Source: Kosakonia sacchari
GTDB lineage: Bacteria > Pseudomonadota > Gammaproteobacteria > Enterobacterales > Enterobacteriaceae
DNA: 64,000 nucleotides
Assembly (NCBI GenBank): GCA_900109485.1
Contig: FOAY01000001.1
Coordinates: forward strand, 293,914-357,913
Direction of reading: 5' to 3'
The first letter of the stretch is position 1; each line of letters begins with the position of its first letter. Positions 60,093-64,000 of the stretch are shown piece after piece. The notes under the pieces are model-generated. The model did not search any database and was not told the DNA's origin. It saw only the letters and a program-made list of their open reading frames with translations. The translations under genes were made by a program, and so were the position numbers.

Positions 60093-60503
60093 TTATGCTT
60101 TATCCATCATCTTTCTGATAAGCGCTGAAAAAGCGGTTTGCTCTTCGGCGCTCAGACGGCCAAGAAATGCCTGATCCACGCCGTTGCCGACGGGAATACT
60201 GCTTGCCAGCAGCCTTTCCCCTTCCGGCGTCAGATAGATAAACCGCCGACGCTTATCCGCCGGATCATTTTCCCGCCTCACTAATCCCCGGCTCTCCATA
60301 CGGCTCAGCATCTCCGCCAGCGTCGCCTTGGTACTGACAGCCACCTCCGTTAACGCAACCTGCTCAATGCCAGGGTTTTCTGCAATTGAGCGCATCACCG
60401 CGTATTGCGGCTTAGTCAACTCGGGCAGCGCCTGCTGCCACTGCGAGGTATGCTGTTGAAAAAGCTGGCGCAGCAGGTGAAATGCTTCGTTCCTTAATTT
60501 CAT
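60093..60503 (-). CDS. MarR-family regulator of the decarboxylase operon
   Basis: A 136-residue MarR/SlyA-type winged-helix protein. The recognition region is VALTEVAVSTKATLAEMLSRME and the wing follows at RENDPADKRRRFIYLTPEG. MarR proteins often sense phenolic acids. The start at 60503 has GGAGAG upstream. It is divergent from the decarboxylase genes, with a perfect palindrome between, so it is the likely local repressor; the effector is inferred. Confidence 0.85.
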   Translation of the reverse strand: MKLRNEAFHLLRQLFQQHTSQWQQALPELTKPQYAVMRSIAENPGIEQVALTEVAVSTKATLAEMLSRMESRGLVRRENDPADKRRRFIYLTPEGERLLASSIPVGNGVDQAFLGRLSAEEQTAFSALIRKMMDKA

Positions 60504-60643
60504 ATGCGCTCTCCATCATGATCCTCTTCTTATCATAGCGGCTTATACGTTGCTTTATAACGATCGTCAATTTCACGTTTCGTGCCGCAACGTTTTGGGA
60601 TGCCTTGTCAGGATCGTTTTGCAGGCGTAGTGTATTTTGCAAC

Positions 60644-60657
60644 GTTCGTATACGAAC
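60644..60657. promoter_or_regulatory. Probable operator of the MarR-type regulator
   Basis: GTTCGTATACGAAC is a perfect 14-bp palindrome located 17 bases upstream of the first decarboxylase gene, inside the expected promoter or leader. Its size and symmetry suit a MarR-family dimer. Confidence 0.6.
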
Positions 60658-60673
60658 AATATTGAGGTGGTGA

Positions 60674-61267
60674 ATGAAGCTGATTGTCGGAATGACCGGT
60701 GCGACGGGCGCGCCATTGGCGGTTGCACTGTTGCAGGCATTGCAGCAGATGCCGCAGGTAGAAACGCACCTGGTGATGTCGAAATGGGCAAAAACGACCA
60801 TTGAACTGGAAACCCCTTTTAGCCCGCGTGAGGTTGCTGCGCTGGCGGATCATTGCCATAACACGGCGGATCAAGCGGCGACCATCTCCTCCGGATCGTT
60901 TCATACCGACGGCATGATCATCATTCCATGCAGTATGAAAACGCTCGCAGGCATTCGCGCAGGTTATGCCGAAGGGCTGGTGGGACGCGCTGCCGATGTG
61001 GTGCTGAAAGAGGGGCGCAAGCTGGTGCTGGTGCCGCGTGAAACGCCGCTGAGCGCCATCCATCTGGAAAATATGCTCGCATTATCTCGCCTGGGTGTCG
61101 CCATGGTTCCGCCGATACCCGCTTATTACAACCACCCACAAACGATTGACGACGTCACGCTGCATATTGTCACCCGCGTGCTGGATCAGTTCGGTCTTTC
61201 GCTGCCGCAGGCGAAGCGCTGGGGTGGGTTGCAGGCGGCACAGAATTATTTACAGGAGAATGCATAA
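60674..61267 (+). CDS. ecdB: UbiX/Pad1-type prenyl-FMN synthase (subunit B)
   Basis: A 197-residue flavin prenyltransferase that makes prenylated FMN for the partner UbiD-type decarboxylase. It has the flavodoxin-like start LIVGMTGATGAPLAV, the SSGSFHTDGMIIIPCSMKTLA segment and the conserved LVLVPRETPLS motif. Related to KpdB of Klebsiella and EcdB of pathogenic E. coli. GAGG precedes the ATG. It overlaps the next gene by one base. Confidence 0.9.
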   Translation: MKLIVGMTGATGAPLAVALLQALQQMPQVETHLVMSKWAKTTIELETPFSPREVAALADHCHNTADQAATISSGSFHTDGMIIIPCSMKTLAGIRAGYAEGLVGRAADVVLKEGRKLVLVPRETPLSAIHLENMLALSRLGVAMVPPIPAYYNHPQTIDDVTLHIVTRVLDQFGLSLPQAKRWGGLQAAQNYLQENA

Positions 61268-62697
61268 TGGCTTTTGATGATTTACGCAGTTTTTTACAGG
61301 CGCTGGATGAGCAAGGACAGTTGCTGAAAATCAGTGAAGAGGTGAATGCCGAGCCGGATCTGGCCGCTGCCGCGAACGCGACCGGCCGCATTGGCGAAGG
61401 CGCCCCCGCACTGTGGTTCGATAATATCCGCGGCTTTGTTGATGCCCGCGTCACGATGAACACTATCGGTTCCTGGCAGAACCACGCGATTTCGCTGGGA
61501 TTACCGCCGAACACGCCGGTTAAGCAGCAGATTGACGAATTTATCCGTCGCTGGGATAAGTTCCCGGTCGCCCCGGAACGTCGTGACAATCCGCCGTGGG
61601 CGGAGAACAGCGTCGATGGCGATGACATCAATCTGTTCGATATTTTGCCGCTGTTCCGCCTGAACGATGGCGATGGCGGTTTTTACCTTGATAAAGCCTG
61701 TGTTGTTTCCCGCGATCCGCTCGATCCCGATCATTTTGGCAAGCAGAACGTCGGCATCTACCGCATGGAAGTGAAGGGCAAACGCAAACTCGGCCTGCAA
61801 CCGGTGCCGATGCACGATATTGCGCTGCATCTGCATAAAGCGGAAGAGCGCGGCGAGGATCTGCCCATCGCGATTACACTCGGTAACGATCCGATTATTA
61901 CCCTGATGGGCGCCACGCCGCTGAAATACGATCAGTCGGAATATGAGATGGCGGGCGCATTGCGCGAAAGCCCGTATCCGATTGCCACTGCACCGCTGAC
62001 CGGTTTCGATGTGCCGTGGGGCTCGGAAGTGATCCTTGAAGGGGTGATCGAAGGGCGTAAGCGCGAGATCGAAGGGCCGTTCGGTGAGTTCACCGGCCAC
62101 TACTCCGGCGGGCGCAACATGACGGTGGTGCGCATCGATAAAGTCTCTTACCGCACGAAACCGATTTTTGAATCCCTCTACCTTGGCATGCCGTGGACGG
62201 AAATCGATTATCTGATAGGGCCAGCAACCTGTGTGCCGCTGTATCAGCAGTTGAAAGCCGAGTTCCCGGAAGTGCAGGCGGTAAACGCCATGTATACCCA
62301 CGGTCTGCTGGCGATTATCTCCACCAAAAAACGTTACGGCGGCTTTGCCCGCGCGGTGGGTTTGCGCGCCATGACCACGCCGCACGGACTCGGTTACGTG
62401 AAGATGGTGATCATGGTCGATGAAGATGTCGATCCGTTTAACTTGCCGCAGGTGATGTGGGCGCTGTCATCGAAAGTCAACCCGGCAGGCGATCTGGTGC
62501 AGTTGCCAAATATGTCGGTACTGGAACTCGATCCGGGTTCAAGCCCGGCCGGGATCACCGACAAACTGATTATCGACGCCACCACGCCGGTTGCGCCGGA
62601 TAACCGTGGCCACTACAGCCAGCCGGTACGCGATTTGCCGGAAACCAAAGAATGGGCTGAAAAACTGACCGCCATGCTGGCGAGCCGCCAACAATAA
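61267..62697 (+). CDS. ecdC: UbiD-family hydroxyarylic acid decarboxylase (subunit C)
   Basis: A 476-residue UbiD-type enzyme that removes the carboxyl group from aromatic acids such as 4-hydroxybenzoate or vanillate with prenyl-FMN. The catalytic Glu-Arg-Glu network is expected around the EIEGPFGEFTGHYSGG segment; the FMN and metal site region DPDHFGKQNVGIYRM is conserved. Related to KpdC/EcdC. The exact substrate cannot be read. Central gene of the B-C-D operon. Confidence 0.9.
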   Translation: MAFDDLRSFLQALDEQGQLLKISEEVNAEPDLAAAANATGRIGEGAPALWFDNIRGFVDARVTMNTIGSWQNHAISLGLPPNTPVKQQIDEFIRRWDKFPVAPERRDNPPWAENSVDGDDINLFDILPLFRLNDGDGGFYLDKACVVSRDPLDPDHFGKQNVGIYRMEVKGKRKLGLQPVPMHDIALHLHKAEERGEDLPIAITLGNDPIITLMGATPLKYDQSEYEMAGALRESPYPIATAPLTGFDVPWGSEVILEGVIEGRKREIEGPFGEFTGHYSGGRNMTVVRIDKVSYRTKPIFESLYLGMPWTEIDYLIGPATCVPLYQQLKAEFPEVQAVNAMYTHGLLAIISTKKRYGGFARAVGLRAMTTPHGLGYVKMVIMVDEDVDPFNLPQVMWALSSKVNPAGDLVQLPNMSVLELDPGSSPAGITDKLIIDATTPVAPDNRGHYSQPVRDLPETKEWAEKLTAMLASRQQ

Positions 62698-62707
62698 GGA
62701 GCGAAAA

Positions 62708-62944
62708 ATGATCTGTCCACGTTGTGCCGATGCGCACATTGAAATCATGGCGACGTCGCCGGTAAAAGGGGTCTGGACGGTGTACCAGTGCCAGCACTGT
62801 TTATACACCTGGCGTGATACCGAGCCGCTGCGCCGTACCAGCCGCGAGCACTATCCACAGGCGTTTCGTATAACGCAGAAAGATATGGATGATGCGCCGC
62901 AGGTGCCGACGATTCCGCCGCTGCTGGCAGAAAATCAACGGTAA
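62708..62944 (+). CDS. ecdD: Hydroxyarylic acid decarboxylase small subunit D
   Basis: A 78-residue protein of the YclD/KpdD type. Two CxxC pairs (CPRC and CQHC) 25 residues apart suggest a zinc-binding site. The role of this small subunit is poorly defined but it is always found with B and C. GGAG precedes the ATG, 10 bases after subunit C. Confidence 0.87.
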   Translation: MICPRCADAHIEIMATSPVKGVWTVYQCQHCLYTWRDTEPLRRTSREHYPQAFRITQKDMDDAPQVPTIPPLLAENQR

Positions 62945-62955
62945 CTGCATGTAAC

Positions 62956-62981
62956 CCGGCCTGCACAGAATGACAGGCCGG
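62956..62981 (+). terminator. Terminator of the decarboxylase operon
   Basis: CCGGCCTG pairs with CAGGCCGG with a 10-base loop, 11 bases past the last stop codon. A short ATTTG follows rather than a long T-run. Confidence 0.6.
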
Positions 62982-63009
62982 ATTTGATCACAGCGCGGAA
63001 AACGTCCAG

Positions 63010-63162
63010 GCTGGATAAGCGCCATCCGGCAATTGCAGCATGCCTGGGGTTGTTGCCGCGTGTCCGGAGTTGTTGCCGGGTGGCGGCTTCGCCTTACCCG
63101 GCCTACGTTTCGCGAGGTCGATTACGATCTGTAGGCCGGATAAGCGTCAGCGCCATCCGGCA
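63010..63162. repeat. BIME: cluster of three REP elements
   Basis: REP-type palindromes lie at about 63010-63030 (GCTGGATAAGCGCCATCCGGC-like), 63075-63106 (GCCGGGTGGCGGCTTCGCC and continuing) and 63131-63162 (GTAGGCCGGATAAGCGTCAG and continuing). They alternate in form between the Y and Z types. The block lies between the convergent ecdD and mutS. Confidence 0.8.
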
Positions 63163-63171
63163 ATCAGCGCC

Positions 63172-64000
63172 TTACACCAGGCTCTTCAGGCGGTAAATCC
63201 ATTCCAGCGCCTGACGCGGCGTTAAGCTGTCCGGATCGAGGTTTTCCAGTGCTTCCATCGCCGGGTTGGTCTCTTCTGCCGGAGCCAGCAGCGACATCTG
63301 CGTGCCGTCTATTTGCGTGGCCGCCGCATTCGGCGACAGGCTTTCCAGCTCGCGCAATTTGCCGCGCGCGCGTTTAATCACCTCTTTCGGCACGCCCGCC
63401 AGCGCCGCGACCGCCAGGCCGTAACTCTTACTGGCCGCGCCGTCCTGCACGCTGTGCATAAAGGCGATGGTATCGCCATGTTCCAGCGCGTCGAGATGCA
63501 CGTTGGCCACGCCTTCCATTTTTTCCGGCAGTTGCGTCAGCTCAAAGTAGTGCGTCGCGAACAGCGTCAATGCCTTGATTTTATTTGCCAGACTCTCCGC
63601 ACACGCCCATGCCAGCGACAGACCATCATAGGTCGATGTCCCGCGACCAATTTCATCCATCAGCACCAGGCTGTTTTCCGTGGCGTTATGCAGGATGTTG
63701 GCGGTTTCGGTCATCTCTACCATAAAGGTCGAACGTCCGCTGGCCAGATCGTCTGCCGCGCCGACGCGGGTAAAGATGCGGTCGATTGGGCCGATCTCGA
63801 CTTTTTGCGCGGGCACATAGCTGCCGATATAGGCCAGCAGCGCAATCAGCGCAGTCTGGCGCATATAGGTACTTTTACCGCCCATGTTCGGCCCGGTAAT
63901 GATTAACATCCGGCGCTGCGGCGATAAATTCAGCGGGTTAGCAATAAACGGCTCTTTCAGCACCTGCTCGACTACCGGATGGCGCCCTTCGGTAATGCGG
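63172..64000 (-). CDS. mutS: MutS, mismatch recognition ATPase (partial)
   Basis: The last 276 codons or so of MutS; the 5' part lies beyond the window. The frame stays open to base 64000 and continues upstream with [15 protein letters not shown]. The ABC-type ATPase domain is visible: Walker [12 protein letters not shown], signature and Walker [18 protein letters not shown], and the ATHYFELT switch region. The C-terminal tetramerisation segment ends [17 protein letters not shown]. MutS recruits MutL, which activates MutH, encoded at 16610 in this window. Confidence 0.97.
   Translation of the reverse strand, partial: RITEGRHPVVEQVLKEPFIANPLNLSPQRRMLIITGPNMGGKSTYMRQTALIALLAYIGSYVPAQKVEIGPIDRIFTRVGAADDLASGRSTFMVEMTETANILHNATENSLVLMDEIGRGTSTYDGLSLAWACAESLANKIKALTLFATHYFELTQLPEKMEGVANVHLDALEHGDTIAFMHSVQDGAASKSYGLAVAALAGVPKEVIKRARGKLRELESLSPNAAATQIDGTQMSLLAPAEETNPAMEALENLDPDSLTPRQALEWIYRLKSLV

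Noticed and set aside
60573-60583. CACG-TTT-CGTG palindrome as a second MarR operator
   Set aside because: The arms are only four bases and unlike the 14-bp palindrome at 60644, so chance is a sufficient explanation.

Overview
The window is chromosomal DNA from a member of the Enterobacteriaceae. Nearly every gene has a recognisable E. coli K-12 counterpart in the same order and orientation, running from ygeA-lysR-lysA through galR, aas, mutH, ptsP, thyA, recC-ptrA-recB-recD, argA, amiC, mltA, csdA, gcvA, rlmM, cysDNC, ftsB, ispDF, truD, surE, pcm, nlpD and rpoS to mutS. A second cysG in front of cysDNC, a kdgF pectin gene, a PTS/GH1 sugar cassette and a three-gene hydroxyarylate decarboxylase operon next to rpoS point to the Klebsiella/Enterobacter/Kosakonia side of the family rather than Escherichia. 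I cannot name the species. Family assignments rest on recalled E. coli sequences and visible motifs, not on searches.

Layout. 1-860: regulatory DNA with KdgR-type palindromes and kdgF. 962-3960: ygeA, lysR, lysA. 3957-9316: accessory cassette between lysA and galR, holding a LacI-type regulator, an orphan PTS EIIC of the cellobiose family, a GH1 6-phospho-beta-glucosidase, a UxuR-like GntR regulator and a GNAT acetyltransferase, closed by a REP element. 9344-14297: galR, tandem sRNAs omrB and omrA, aas-lplT. 14300-17305: tas, ygdR, ygdQ, mutH on the minus strand. 17306-17986: gene-free region with three DnaA-box-like sites. 17987-22639: rppH-ptsP and lgt-thyA. 22824-36361: minor pseudopilin operon ppdA-ppdB-ygdB-ppdC, then recC, ptrA, recB, recD. 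36390-40794: argA with ARG boxes, amiC, two initiator tRNAs, mltA. 40864-46529: tcdA, csdE/csdA, ygdI, gcvB sRNA, gcvA, ygdD, rlmM. 46557-48515: a fucR-like regulator without fuc structural genes, then iap. 48749-53124: cysG-cysD-cysN-cysC. 53236-60033: ygbE, ftsB-ispD-ispF-truD-surE-pcm-nlpD-rpoS. 60093-62944: MarR-type regulator and divergent decarboxylase genes. 63172-64000: 3' part of mutS.

How the genes work together: RecBCD is fully encoded and handles double-strand breaks. MutH and MutS are two of the methyl-directed mismatch-repair proteins. CysG and CysDNC make siroheme and activated sulfate. IspD and IspF sit with FtsB and TruD in one overlapping cluster that runs into the stress genes surE, pcm, nlpD and rpoS. 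OmrA, OmrB and GcvB are post-transcriptional regulators of envelope and amino-acid transport genes.

Most of the window is conserved core. I found no convincing wholly new system. The best candidates for something little described are the lysA-galR sugar cassette with its own putative operators and an EIIC lacking IIA/IIB, the orphan fucR at a synteny breakpoint, and the decarboxylase operon with a perfect palindromic operator.
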